NCBI GenBank assembly: GCA_945876095.1
Contig: CAMCMP010000019.1
Location: 1 to 64,000 of the forward strand
Source of the DNA: Chitinophaga pinensis
GTDB lineage: Bacteria > Bacteroidota > Bacteroidia > Chitinophagales > Chitinophagaceae
Reading direction: 5' to 3'
Length of the DNA stretch: 64,000 nt
Below the pieces are notes generated by a model. The model was not told where the DNA came from and did no database searches. It saw only the letters and a list, made by a program, of their open reading frames with translations. Positions 36,738-46,224 of this stretch are shown here, piece by piece. Every line of letters starts with the position of its first letter. Position 1 is the first letter of the stretch. The translations under genes and the position numbers were made by a program.

Positions 36738-37514
36738 ATGATTAATTTCGACGCCTTAGAAAATAATTTAGATACCCTAAGGACTCAATATCTTTCCGCC
36801 CAACCTTTTCCTCATTTGGTAATTGATGGTTTTTGTGAGGAAGAAAAATTAAATAGGGCTTACGCCGCCATACCTGAACTAGATAATAAAAGTAGAGACT
36901 ACGCTTTTGCCAATAATAAATTTGAGAAGTCTAATTATAAAGTCATTGCCCCAGAATTAAATGAACTCTATGAAGATTTATCTTCTGATCGATTCAATAA
37001 AATTCTCTCTCATATTGTCGCTAAAAAAGTATTCGTTGATCCCAAAAATCATGGTGGCGGATTGCATCAGGGAAAAAAGAATAGTTTTCTAGATATGCAT
37101 TTAGATTTTAATTATCATCCTATCCATAAGGATTGGTATAGAGAATTGAATATTTTACTTTATCTAAATAAAGATTGGAAAAAAGAGTATAAAGGGGAAC
37201 TGGCCATAAAAGATTTAAGAACAGATGATCAACTTGAAATAGATGTTCCCTTTAATAGATTGATTATTCAACAGTGCGCTCCTTATGCACTTCATGGCTA
37301 TGATATGACTAATTTCCCTGAAGGAAAGTTCAGGACATCCATTGCAACCTACGCTTATCAAATTCATAAAAGGCATCTTGAAAAGCCAAGAACCACCGAT
37401 TGGTTTCCAAAAGACGATGCTTCCTTTTTGAAAAAGCAATTAGCTAAAAACTATAATTTTCTAGTGCAAACGAAGAACAAATTATTCGGAAGTAACACTG
37501 CTAAGAATCAGTAA
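36738..37514 (+). CDS. 2OG-Fe(II) oxygenase family protein
   Basis: This 258-residue protein has the double-stranded beta-helix pattern of 2-oxoglutarate/Fe(II) oxygenases related to prolyl 4-hydroxylase. The iron ligands are visible as the HxD in FLDMHLDFNYH (about 118-128) and the distal histidine in YALHGYD (about 183), with the 2OG-binding arginine in RTSIATYAY (about 196). DGFCEEEKLN at the N-terminus is typical. It is transcribed against the surrounding exopolysaccharide genes and its end overlaps the convergent GT gene by 14 bp. It may hydroxylate a sugar, lipid or protein side chain; the substrate is unknown. Confidence 0.75.
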   Translation: MINFDALENNLDTLRTQYLSAQPFPHLVIDGFCEEEKLNRAYAAIPELDNKSRDYAFANNKFEKSNYKVIAPELNELYEDLSSDRFNKILSHIVAKKVFVDPKNHGGGLHQGKKNSFLDMHLDFNYHPIHKDWYRELNILLYLNKDWKKEYKGELAIKDLRTDDQLEIDVPFNRLIIQQCAPYALHGYDMTNFPEGKFRTSIATYAYQIHKRHLEKPRTTDWFPKDDASFLKKQLAKNYNFLVQTKNKLFGSNTAKNQ

Positions 37515-38631
37515 TTTCTGTAAACACTTGCATAATCTCATTGGCAGAATTTTTCCAGTCATAAAGGCTGATAACAGACTGTTGTTTTTCAATGATTCGT
37601 TTTCTTTCTGATTCATTATTTAAAAGCAAACTCATCTGAGACGCCATTTCTGTAGTATTCAATGGATCAAAATAAATAGCACCTTCTTTGCAAATCTCAG
37701 GTAAACAAGTATTGTTGGCAGCAATCACAGGCAGTTGAAAAGCCATTGCTTCAAGTGCAGGCAAACCAAAGCCCTCATTAAAGGAAGGGAAAACATAAGC
37801 CAATGCATTTTTGTAAAGATCTATTAAATCCTCATTACTGATATAGCCGGTTAAGATGACATTGCTCGTTAATCCATATTTTTCAATAGCCTCTTTGATG
37901 GCAGCGCTGTCATCACTGAAAACAGATCCTCCTGCTTGGCCAGCAAGAATTAAATAAATGGATTGTGTTGGATTTGATTTTTTGACTAATTGAAATGCTT
38001 CAATTAATCGAACTAGATTTTTGTGTTTATTAAATGCGCCCACATGTAAAAAGTAGGGATCTCCATTTAATCCTTTGAGTAAACTACTTTCTTGTCCGTC
38101 CTTTTTTTCTGCTAATTTTTTCCCTGCTTCATACACTACAGTAAAACGATCTTTCGGCAGCTGAAGGTATTTTGAAATGGTGCTGAGTGAATAATTAGAA
38201 GGCACAATAATTCGATTTGATTTTTTTGCTCCTCTCACAGCAATGAGGTGAAATAGACGCAGCCATATTTTATTGTAATGAGCAGGGTATTCCCAAAAAA
38301 AAGCATCGTGAAATACCACTACCGTTTTAAATCCTAACCTGACTAGCGGAAGAAAATAATCTGTACAAAAAACGATATCACAACCCTTTAAAGAAGCCTT
38401 TACCGGCAATACTAGTTGCTTCCAAGTAAAGAATAAAATATGTTCTAAAAATTTATGAAAATAAGTCCTTCCTTTTGGTACTGGAAAAGGATCGTGTAAA
38501 TAAACAAATCGAACAGTGGTAGAAGGTGTCTGCTTAAATTGTTCTGTTAATTCATACAAATAGGTTTTGGTGCCAGTGGTAGCTTTTAGTAAGTCCCTGC
38601 AATCAACTCCTATTGTAATTATTTTTTTCAT
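37501..38631 (-). CDS. GT4 family glycosyltransferase
   Basis: This 376-residue GT-B fold transferase has GVDCRDLLKATTGTKTYLYEL at the N-terminus and a C-terminal domain with YFLHVGAFNKHKNLVRLIEAF near 192. The GT4 donor-site signature PSFNEGFGLPALEAMAFQLP is near 277-296. The family includes mannosyl- and galactosyl-transferases, and the donor is not resolved. It is transcribed with the next gene upstream (6-base gap) in the - strand exopolysaccharide series. Confidence 0.83.
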   Translation of the reverse strand: MKKIITIGVDCRDLLKATTGTKTYLYELTEQFKQTPSTTVRFVYLHDPFPVPKGRTYFHKFLEHILFFTWKQLVLPVKASLKGCDIVFCTDYFLPLVRLGFKTVVVFHDAFFWEYPAHYNKIWLRLFHLIAVRGAKKSNRIIVPSNYSLSTISKYLQLPKDRFTVVYEAGKKLAEKKDGQESSLLKGLNGDPYFLHVGAFNKHKNLVRLIEAFQLVKKSNPTQSIYLILAGQAGGSVFSDDSAAIKEAIEKYGLTSNVILTGYISNEDLIDLYKNALAYVFPSFNEGFGLPALEAMAFQLPVIAANNTCLPEICKEGAIYFDPLNTTEMASQMSLLLNNESERKRIIEKQQSVISLYDWKNSANEIMQVFTEITDS

Positions 38632-38637
38632 TGCAAT

Positions 38638-39780
38638 TTATACTGCTATTGATTCAAATGCTGCAGCAATGCTAGTTTCAAAGTTTTCGAAAGAATAAAG
38701 ATTTTGAAATCTTTGGTACCCTGCTAATCCCATTTCATTTCTTAAGCTTTCATTTTGAGCAAGCGCAAGGATATGCGCTGCCACCGTTGCTGGATCTTGC
38801 AAAGGTACTAAATAGCCAGTAAGCCCATGCACTACTGATTCACAAGCACCGCCCTGTTGAGTTGCCACCACTGGCTTTTGTGCAGCCATCGCCTCTAAAA
38901 TTACTGTTGGAAAGGGATCAGGCTTAATGGAAGGAAGTACAAAAATATCGAGCGCATTCATGATCGAAGCAATGTCGGTTCTATATCCTAGATCGGTGAC
39001 AACCGCTTCAATTCCCAATCGTTTTTTTTGTGCTGATAATTCATCGTATAAATATTCATAGCCCTTGTAGGCATCACCCACCATTACAAAATGACAATTA
39101 TGCGGATGCTTATTTATTTCGGCTACAATCTCTAAAAAATATTCCTGCCCCTTATAAAGATTTACGCGACCAATCATGCCCACTAATATTTTTTGTGAAG
39201 GCAGGCCTAATGAGGCCCTCAATTCAGCCGCTTGATTACTCAAATTTGGAAAATCAATCCCATTGTATACTAACACTAATTTATCTGCACTAATCTTACT
39301 ACTCCAATTATCATAGACTGCTTTTGATACCGCAATTACTTTACTACTACAGCGGTTAATTAACCAGCCAAAAAATCGATGTTGAAAACCATTTTTAGGT
39401 AAAATTTCGTGAAGATGCCATATATTTTTTATACCTAATAATTTGGATGCAATGCCGCCAATTACTACGGGTATTGCATTGGTATAAATCAGATTAATCT
39501 TTTGCTCTTTACATATTTTTTTGATTATAAAAAATGCAGTGATTAATACCCTTATTCTATTGACTAGACCAAGTACAGAAAAGTATTTTTTTCTTAAAAC
39601 GCCTAGTCTTACAATGCTTGATGGAATACCCACTTTATTGAGCGCTTGCACTAAAGGGCCCTCTTCGGAAAGTAGCACCTGCACTTGGTGTCCGTTCTTT
39701 TTTAATTTGTGAGCAGTTTGAAAACAAATCCTCGATGCCCCATAAATATCTGATGCCCCATTAACTATTAAAATATTCAT
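38638..39780 (-). CDS. GT4 family glycosyltransferase
   Basis: This 380-residue GT-B fold enzyme has NGASDIYGASRICFQTAHKL at its start (the glycine loop of the acceptor domain), GMIGRVNLYKGQEYFLEI at the start of the donor domain (about 200), and PSIKPDPFPTVILEAMAAQ near 280 as the donor-site signature. The C-terminus VVHGLTGYLVP is standard for GT4. It lies between two other GT4-type genes, and the order suggests successive additions to one repeat unit. Confidence 0.83.
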   Translation of the reverse strand: MNILIVNGASDIYGASRICFQTAHKLKKNGHQVQVLLSEEGPLVQALNKVGIPSSIVRLGVLRKKYFSVLGLVNRIRVLITAFFIIKKICKEQKINLIYTNAIPVVIGGIASKLLGIKNIWHLHEILPKNGFQHRFFGWLINRCSSKVIAVSKAVYDNWSSKISADKLVLVYNGIDFPNLSNQAAELRASLGLPSQKILVGMIGRVNLYKGQEYFLEIVAEINKHPHNCHFVMVGDAYKGYEYLYDELSAQKKRLGIEAVVTDLGYRTDIASIMNALDIFVLPSIKPDPFPTVILEAMAAQKPVVATQQGGACESVVHGLTGYLVPLQDPATVAAHILALAQNESLRNEMGLAGYQRFQNLYSFENFETSIAAAFESIAV

Positions 39781-39836
39781 TCTTGAGCGTATTGATGCAT
39801 TGATTGGATATGCTTTATTTTAAGTCCAGCACTGAA

Positions 39837-40931
39837 TTATAATTTAGTGGCCTTAGCTACTTCTAAAAATAACTGATGGTAACTGTTGGTAATTTTATTC
39901 CAGGTATAATTTTGCTCAGCAATATTTTTCATTTCATTGCCGATCGCTTTTAAATCTACTTGATTTAAACTATTTAATAATTCAACTAGGCTGGTAAAAT
40001 CGGTAAAATATACCGCCTTGTCTTGAGTTACACTTTCATTGTATGCAGAGGCATAAGCAGCAATAGGAAGCCCTAGATACATCGCTTCTACTAAAGATGG
40101 ATTTGTACCACCAGCAGTATGTCCATGCATATAAATCATACAGTTACTCCTTAATTTATTTAATGCAGTAGGCTCATAAATAGCATCCAACATATGCAGA
40201 TGTGGAATAGATTGATATTTCTTTCTAATCTTTATTCCAAATGAAGAGCTATTCCAATTGCCTACCAATACAAAAGGAATAGTAGTTTGAGCAAAACTAG
40301 CCAGCAGCAGTTCTATCTGATTATCAGATTGAATTCGGCAAACACAAAATGCATAGGGTTGCTTCAGAAATGGATATTGTTCTATATCTTTTTCAGTGAT
40401 GGAAGCTGGAAAAGCTTGATCACCTCCATAAGCAATCAAAGCACTTGGTTTTTGGTAATTGCTTTCAATATAAGATTGTATAGCCTTATTATCAGCAACA
40501 ATCAGTGGACTATTTCTCACTAATAATTTCTCTGAAATATGAATGACTTTTTTTGCTGGTAAAGCCCATTTATCTCTCTTCCAGTCCAGGCCTCCAAAAT
40601 TGAGTATTATTTTTTTCAGTTGTTTTTTTGATAAAAAGGGAAGTAGGTATCCCGCACCAAGTCCTAATAAAAGTACTATATCATTTTTTTTAACTGCTTC
40701 ATAAACAGAAATCATATCATAAAGCATACCTGCAAATCCATGTGAACTAAAAGGTATGTAACGAAGTTTTGCTTGACAAAAACTGGAAGGCCGATCGGGT
40801 TGATCAGTAGAGGAACAATAAATGGTCATTTCCATTTGGTCAGATAGATGTTCTGCTAAAAAGGTTGCCAATGTTTCAAATCCACCATAATGATTTGGAA
40901 CACCCTGTGTGCCAACAATTGCTATTTTCAT
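39837..40931 (-). CDS. DUF1972-type glycosyltransferase
   Basis: This GT-B transferase has the N-terminal DUF1972 signature IVGTQGVPNHYGGFETLATF at residues 4-23, found in rhamnosyl- and glucosyl-transferases of capsule loci. LNFGGLDWKRDKW near 111 is another family mark, and the C-terminal donor region includes GHTAGGTNPSLVEAMYLGLP. At 364 residues it has the normal length. It follows the Wzy-like gene in transcription. Which sugar it moves is not evident, though DUF1972 enzymes frequently add rhamnose. Confidence 0.8.
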   Translation of the reverse strand: MKIAIVGTQGVPNHYGGFETLATFLAEHLSDQMEMTIYCSSTDQPDRPSSFCQAKLRYIPFSSHGFAGMLYDMISVYEAVKKNDIVLLLGLGAGYLLPFLSKKQLKKIILNFGGLDWKRDKWALPAKKVIHISEKLLVRNSPLIVADNKAIQSYIESNYQKPSALIAYGGDQAFPASITEKDIEQYPFLKQPYAFCVCRIQSDNQIELLLASFAQTTIPFVLVGNWNSSSFGIKIRKKYQSIPHLHMLDAIYEPTALNKLRSNCMIYMHGHTAGGTNPSLVEAMYLGLPIAAYASAYNESVTQDKAVYFTDFTSLVELLNSLNQVDLKAIGNEMKNIAEQNYTWNKITNSYHQLFLEVAKATKL

Positions 40932-40950
40932 GCGGATTAGACGTTTTACT

Positions 40951-42312
40951 TCAAATTTTTACTGGATCCACTTTCTGAATCATCGAAATCAAAATCCCTG
41001 TCAGTAGCCAGGTTAAATAAACGATATAAGAATTAGAATCAAAGTTAGAAGTAAATAAAGGAAAAATGAATGCAATTTTTATTAGAAATAAGCATAAGGC
41101 GAGCGTTTTTGCCTTTCCAGTTAGTAAAGGATACCACTTCCAACTATATCTTATCACAAGAATATAGATAGTGATGTAAATAAATAAAGAAATGACACCC
41201 GTCTGCACCCCTACAATAATGAATTGATTTTCACCCCCAATATTTTCTTGTAACACTGAAGAGACCTTCCCTGATTCGCCTAATCCAATACCCATTGGAT
41301 TGGATAAAATAGTTTGCGTTCCTTCTATCCATTCTAATAGATGGCCAATGCTGGACGAATCGCTTAATTGAATGGTACTAATAATATAATCATATAGCGT
41401 TTTATCCTTCATCAAATAAAACAGATAAAGAATGGCGGCGACTATAAGTGAATAGATGACATATTGAATTTCTTTTCTTTTAGTAATTACGGCGTAACAA
41501 TAAATTATAATTGCATAAGCGGCTAAAGATGCCCGTGAGATGGCGAAAATAACAGCAAATAGCGCGCTTATTGCTACGATCCATCCATACTTATTTAATC
41601 GTAGTGTATTTTTTTTATCCGTATACATGGCTAAAATCATAGCGGTAGTAACCAAAGTACTATTAGCAAGATCCAGTGGATTTGAAAAAAAACTTGCAAA
41701 ACGCTTCACCCCATTGTCTCTTTCAAATGTCCAGCTTAATCCATAATGTCCACTACTTGCTTCTCCATAAAATTCTTCATTATATACCGAGTACCCAGAG
41801 AAAGTTTGAAAATGGGTGTCGGTAATCACTTCATACAACTGGAAGCAGGCAGCAGCAATAGCCACTATGCCTACCCAATAAAAAATTTGACTGATATAAA
41901 TTTTATCGATGTCAATGAGTCGGCCAGTGAAATAAATAACTGTAAAAAAAGACAAGCCTTTAAGCGCTAGTAATTTTTGCAAAATTGAAAAATGCCCAAT
42001 AGGAATAAGGGTATAAAAAGACGTGTATAGTAAAAATGCCAGCACCCAATAATCAAGCGTGTGGAATATTAATCTCCTCCGGTAGTTCCAAATCAACATC
42101 AACAGTGTAGAAAGAATGAGCAACTCTTTCAGCGATTGTAAAACTGGGATCCAATCTTTTAATCGGTAAATGTATAAGATGGAAAAAGAGGTGTTATAAA
42201 TTGGCAAGCCAATGATTACATAGATAAAAGCAGCTTCCCCTATTTTTTTGTAGATCCCCCAAATAGCAAGTAGAAAACTGATAATGTATATTAGGGGGAA
42301 AATCAGCAGCAT
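40951..42312 (-). CDS. O-antigen polymerase/ligase-like membrane protein (Wzy-type), second copy
   Basis: This 453-residue polytopic membrane protein has about eleven hydrophobic segments. The Wzy_C-type loop includes LEWIEGTQTILSNPMGIG near 335 and GGENQFIIVGVQTG near 365. It is unrelated in detail to the Wzy-like protein at 1047. In the series flippase, GT, epimerase, polymerase, GTs and PGT, it is the expected polymerase of a Wzx/Wzy-dependent exopolysaccharide. It starts 10 bases after the epimerase gene stop. Confidence 0.78.
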   Translation of the reverse strand: MLLIFPLIYIISFLLAIWGIYKKIGEAAFIYVIIGLPIYNTSFSILYIYRLKDWIPVLQSLKELLILSTLLMLIWNYRRRLIFHTLDYWVLAFLLYTSFYTLIPIGHFSILQKLLALKGLSFFTVIYFTGRLIDIDKIYISQIFYWVGIVAIAAACFQLYEVITDTHFQTFSGYSVYNEEFYGEASSGHYGLSWTFERDNGVKRFASFFSNPLDLANSTLVTTAMILAMYTDKKNTLRLNKYGWIVAISALFAVIFAISRASLAAYAIIIYCYAVITKRKEIQYVIYSLIVAAILYLFYLMKDKTLYDYIISTIQLSDSSSIGHLLEWIEGTQTILSNPMGIGLGESGKVSSVLQENIGGENQFIIVGVQTGVISLFIYITIYILVIRYSWKWYPLLTGKAKTLALCLFLIKIAFIFPLFTSNFDSNSYIVYLTWLLTGILISMIQKVDPVKI

Positions 42313-42321
42313 GAGGTTGTT

Positions 42322-43311
42322 TTATTTCCAGAATTGGTACAAACCTTTCTCCAGCTCGTATTTCGGCCAAACGAATTGATTTCGCTTGGGTTGTTTTTGA
42401 GCCCATTCCCACATCGTTGCTAAGCCTTTCGGTAGTTCGGTAATATCTTTGTAACCCAATAGGATTTCTGATTTTTCGTGTGTTGAATAGGCCACATGTA
42501 CTTCATGACGTTTGTCTAAAAACCGAATCTCAGATCCGCCTACAATCTCCTGTAAAATACCTGCCGCACTTAAAATAGAATATTCTTTTTTACTGCCTAG
42601 ATTAATAATTTGCTTAGAAGCTTGAGGAGCTTCAGCTGCATTCCATAAAGGTAAAAGACAATCATCGATGTAACTGAAAGAACGTTTCTGTGATCCATCT
42701 CCATAAATAGTGATGGGTTGATCATTTAGTTTTTGGTATATCCAAATGCCTAATACATTTCTATAGCGGTCCCAAATATTTTGATTGCAGCCATACACAT
42801 TATGGGGTCTGATAATACACCAGTCAAGCCCATGCTGCTCTCCAGCTACTTGCACATCCATTTCGCAGGCATATTTAGCAATGCCATAAGGGTCTACCGG
42901 TTTAGGTAAATCATTTTCATTGAAAGGAGGTTTGCCTTCACCATAAACCGCCATACTAGAGGTAAATACAATTCGTTTTACATCATGCGTAATGCAGGCA
43001 TTGATAACGTTAGCCGTAGCCACCACATTATTGGTGTAATTGTATCTGCGAATAAAAGGACTTAATCCTTCTGCCGCGTATGCTGAAAAGTGATATACAT
43101 ACTCTACTTGGTGGGAAGAAAAAATACCGTTTAAATCATCCGAAGCTAAATCTGCTTTATAAAAAATAACTCTTGAATCAATATGCTCCTCATATCCACC
43201 ACTTAAATTGTCGATGCCGATTACCTTGTATTCAGGTTTGTTTTCCACTATCCATTTTGCTAGTCTAGAGCCTAGCAACCCTGCCACACCGGTAATAACT
43301 ACTGATTTCAT
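42322..43311 (-). CDS. NAD-dependent sugar epimerase/dehydratase
   Basis: This extended SDR of 329 residues resembles UDP-glucose 4-epimerase relatives. GVAGLLGSRLA at 8-18 binds NAD, TSSMAVYGEG near 117 provides the catalytic serine, and YGIAKY near 142 the Tyr-Lys pair. RPHNVYG and the DGSQKRSFSYIDD segment complete the substrate site. It could make UDP-galactose or another epimer for the adjacent transferases; product assignment is an inference. It sits 9 bases after the GT2 gene in the operon. Confidence 0.78.
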   Translation of the reverse strand: MKSVVITGVAGLLGSRLAKWIVENKPEYKVIGIDNLSGGYEEHIDSRVIFYKADLASDDLNGIFSSHQVEYVYHFSAYAAEGLSPFIRRYNYTNNVVATANVINACITHDVKRIVFTSSMAVYGEGKPPFNENDLPKPVDPYGIAKYACEMDVQVAGEQHGLDWCIIRPHNVYGCNQNIWDRYRNVLGIWIYQKLNDQPITIYGDGSQKRSFSYIDDCLLPLWNAAEAPQASKQIINLGSKKEYSILSAAGILQEIVGGSEIRFLDKRHEVHVAYSTHEKSEILLGYKDITELPKGLATMWEWAQKQPKRNQFVWPKYELEKGLYQFWK

Positions 43312-43320
43312 CGAAAATTT

Positions 43321-44232
43321 TTAGTTGGGTATTGATTTAAAGCCATGAGAAATGCCTCTAAGCAGTGATTTAAGCTTACCTATCCGCCTTCTGAGTGCAA
43401 AATAAAGCATATTGCTTAAATAATAGGAAAATAAAGTGAGAAATGTGGTGGGCCATTGATACCATTTGGTCCAAATTTTTAGGAACCAAATATGGTTGCG
43501 GCTATTGAGGTAGTGTACAAAAGGGCTAGCATAGCCTTCTTTTCCCTTTACCTTGGTTTTATTGGAGCTGCCAGCTATATGATAAATGACAGATTGTGGA
43601 TGAAATAGCAATTGATAGCCCTTAGAACGAATTCTGAAGGAAAGATCGGCGTCTTCATAGTAGATAAAAAAGGCTTCATTAAGTAAACCCACCTCTTTTA
43701 AAATGGAAGTTTTGGTTAAAAAAGCACATCCAGTAATCCAATCTACCACCTGAAACTGACTCTGTAAAGTACCGGCCTTACGCTGGTATCTTTTGGAATA
43801 AGGCCAGCCTAGCCAAGACAAATAATATGAACCACCATTCCAGACTTTGGCTCTATCATGATTAAAGAAAATTTTAGGTTGGATAGCGCCTACGGAAGGG
43901 TGACTTTCCATATACTCAACTAATTTGGATAAAAAATCAGGCTCAACAAAAACATCATTATTCAACATCATGGCATAAGGAAAATCATGTTGAATAGCAT
44001 ACTCAAAACCTCGGTTATTGCCCGCTGCAAAACCTTCATTAGTAGCAGAAGCAATCAGATTGATATGAGGAAAATTCGCTTTTAAAAGATTACCAGACCC
44101 ATCCATTGAACCATTGTCTACTACAATGATTTCAAAATTTGGATAATCGCATTGCTGAAGAGATTGAATACAATTGGAACTGTGATCGTAACTATTCCAA
44201 TTTAATAAGATAATACCAACCTTAGGGTGCAT
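43321..44232 (-). CDS. GT2 family glycosyltransferase (rhamnosyltransferase-like)
   Basis: This GT-A fold inverting transferase has GIILLNWNSYDHSSNCIQSL at the N-terminus, VVDNGSMDGSG near 35-46, the metal site MMLNNDVF near 89-96, and EDADLSFRIRSKG near 193 with the catalytic acidic pair. This WbbL-like subgroup often uses dTDP-rhamnose, but no RfbC or RfbD is seen in the window, so the donor stays open. It overlaps the flippase gene by 11 bp. Confidence 0.83.
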   Translation of the reverse strand: MHPKVGIILLNWNSYDHSSNCIQSLQQCDYPNFEIIVVDNGSMDGSGNLLKANFPHINLIASATNEGFAAGNNRGFEYAIQHDFPYAMMLNNDVFVEPDFLSKLVEYMESHPSVGAIQPKIFFNHDRAKVWNGGSYYLSWLGWPYSKRYQRKAGTLQSQFQVVDWITGCAFLTKTSILKEVGLLNEAFFIYYEDADLSFRIRSKGYQLLFHPQSVIYHIAGSSNKTKVKGKEGYASPFVHYLNSRNHIWFLKIWTKWYQWPTTFLTLFSYYLSNMLYFALRRRIGKLKSLLRGISHGFKSIPN

Positions 44233-45472
44233 GCAATGATTTTTTATTAGTAAAAACCAGGTAAATCAATAAACAAATGCTCTCAATAACTAAAGGATAC
44301 CAACCTAAGGATTGATGATCTGTAAAGAGTACGAATAAAAACGAAATTAGGAAAGTTATAGTTAAAATGATCATTGAAATAATAAATAAGGTACGGTGTC
44401 TTTTTTCGAGCAATAAGGTTAATACATTATTGGCATTTAATGCCATCATTAAAGGAGCAAGACTAAACATCTTCACAAACATTTCGGTGGTAGGATCATC
44501 TTTTTTGGTGATCAGAAATACGATCCATTTTGCTCCAAAAAAAAGCACCAATGCCCCTGTTCCAAATAAAATACCATACATTTTTTGAAGCGTCTTTTTA
44601 AATTCAAACCATTGTAAAGGCGATTGAAAAAATAGTCTTGCAGCCTGAGGGTAAATTGCACTTGAAACAGAAGATATTAATTGCCTGAATACCCCTAACA
44701 ATTTATCAATTAAAGCATACATCCCCAAGGTATTCGCTGACACGTAATTAGCCACAGTAAATAAAAACACCGACTGCTGCAGCGATACGGCAGTTCCATT
44801 GAACATGATATAAAAATTTTCCTTAGCTAAATGGATCAATGATTTATTGGAAGGCATCATCACTTGAAGCGACTCCTTGCCATGAATGTAAAAGCAAATA
44901 AAAATATAATATACCACTACCGGAATCCCCAATAGCGCGTTAACCCAAGCAGCAGGCTGACTTTGCAAGGGAATGAATAAAATTAAAAGCAATACAATGA
45001 TTTTCACAGCTATATTTCCCCAGCTGACCCACTGAATTTTTTCTTTCCCAATTAAAAAATACAAAGGGTTAATAATCTCAGATAGTATTAATGGAATAGC
45101 GCCAATCCAAACCCAGATTGACATGTCGGGATGCAGAAATAGCATTAAGCCAATAACAGGAAGAAATATTGCCGAAGCTAAAAATCTAAAAATTAAAATT
45201 TTGTAAAAAAGCTTTGATAAAAAAACTTTGTCTTCTGTATTAGCAGCTACATCTTTGATAGCGGTTTGACTTGTTCCGTAGTTAGAAAAATTTGAAATAA
45301 AATTAGCAAAACTTGCCGCTAAGGCAACCTGACCGAAAGTAGCAATACCATATTTTCTGGTAATAATTGGAATAACTAATAGTTGAAGGGCAATACTGGC
45401 GGCTTGAAATATGCCTAGATTAAAAAAATTATGTAAGATGGGGGCAAACGACCAGCGTTTTAGCTGATTCAT
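44222..45472 (-). CDS. Wzx-like lipid-linked oligosaccharide flippase
   Basis: This 416-residue MATE/MOP-superfamily transporter has about twelve membrane helices. RKYGIATFGQVALAASFANFI-type sequence near 35-55 (YGIATFGQ core) is the polysaccharide synthase signature of Wzx proteins. It would flip the undecaprenyl-linked repeat unit to the periplasm for the Wzy-like polymerase encoded three genes later. It is the only flippase seen in the window, although there are two polymerases and two initiating transferases. It begins 2 bases after the lipoprotein gene stop. Confidence 0.85.
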   Translation of the reverse strand: MNQLKRWSFAPILHNFFNLGIFQAASIALQLLVIPIITRKYGIATFGQVALAASFANFISNFSNYGTSQTAIKDVAANTEDKVFLSKLFYKILIFRFLASAIFLPVIGLMLFLHPDMSIWVWIGAIPLILSEIINPLYFLIGKEKIQWVSWGNIAVKIIVLLLILFIPLQSQPAAWVNALLGIPVVVYYIFICFYIHGKESLQVMMPSNKSLIHLAKENFYIMFNGTAVSLQQSVFLFTVANYVSANTLGMYALIDKLLGVFRQLISSVSSAIYPQAARLFFQSPLQWFEFKKTLQKMYGILFGTGALVLFFGAKWIVFLITKKDDPTTEMFVKMFSLAPLMMALNANNVLTLLLEKRHRTLFIISMIILTITFLISFLFVLFTDHQSLGWYPLVIESICLLIYLVFTNKKSLHAP

Positions 45473-45474
45473 AA

Positions 45475-46149
45475 TTAAAAATATTTGTAAGCAGTGATTT
45501 TCAAATCATCAATCGACCAGCTTTTTTCACAGATTGCTGCAAAGGGTTGCAATGCATCACTAAGAGAAAGTTCAAATGTATCACTAGCGTGACCAAAACT
45601 TTGCACAATCTTATATAATGAAGTCCCATTAGTAGAATCTTTCCATGCACATCGACCAGGAAGTTTAATGTCTATTGCATTACTATAAGTTGGATTGTCA
45701 GCAGCTGGATACCACTGAGGATAGGATTGTTTGGAGGCTAACTGATTGGCAAAAGTGGTCAAAAATCTAGTGTTGCCATCATACTTCATTACAAATAAAT
45801 CGGGTACACCATTGGAAGACTTTGTATTTCCCTGCCAACCATCATGAATGTATAAGTCAAATGAAATTTCAAGCACATTATGATCAGGAATTTTTCTTGT
45901 TTTAAATATAGCAGCATTGTTATTGAAAGGGCCTAAAACTTTTGAGCCATTAAAATCAAAAATCTTGCTTTTGGTAACTGGGCCGTAGAAGTCGAAAATT
46001 TTTACCGTCTGCTGTCCCAAACGCTCGAAGTCATTTTCATATACCACGTCTGTTTTGGTTAGTTTTTTAGTACAGCCATTCAATACCACCAACATCATTA
46101 AAATTGGGAGTAGGTATAAAAAGGAAGGACTAAAAATAAATTTCCTCAT
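45475..46149 (-). CDS. lipoprotein with a lectin-like beta-sandwich pattern
   Basis: This 224-residue exported protein has a hydrophobic signal and the lipobox LNGC at about residues 23-26, which predicts a lipid-anchored protein. The rest has a beta-rich pattern (YENDFE, LEISFDLYIHDGWQGN, PDLFVMKYDGN, WSIDDLKITAY) resembling concanavalin-like sandwich domains that bind or cap glycans in Bacteroidota. No catalytic residues are recognised. It is the first gene of the - strand exopolysaccharide series, two bases before the flippase, so a role in handling that polymer is likely but inferred. Confidence 0.6.
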   Translation of the reverse strand: MRKFIFSPSFLYLLPILMMLVVLNGCTKKLTKTDVVYENDFERLGQQTVKIFDFYGPVTKSKIFDFNGSKVLGPFNNNAAIFKTRKIPDHNVLEISFDLYIHDGWQGNTKSSNGVPDLFVMKYDGNTRFLTTFANQLASKQSYPQWYPAADNPTYSNAIDIKLPGRCAWKDSTNGTSLYKIVQSFGHASDTFELSLSDALQPFAAICEKSWSIDDLKITAYKYF

Positions 46150-46224
46150 ATTACGGTTTAAAAAAAGTAAAATTAGCGAAAAATAGTTAACCTTGCATTG
46201 ATTATCATTGAATTGAATTTGTAT

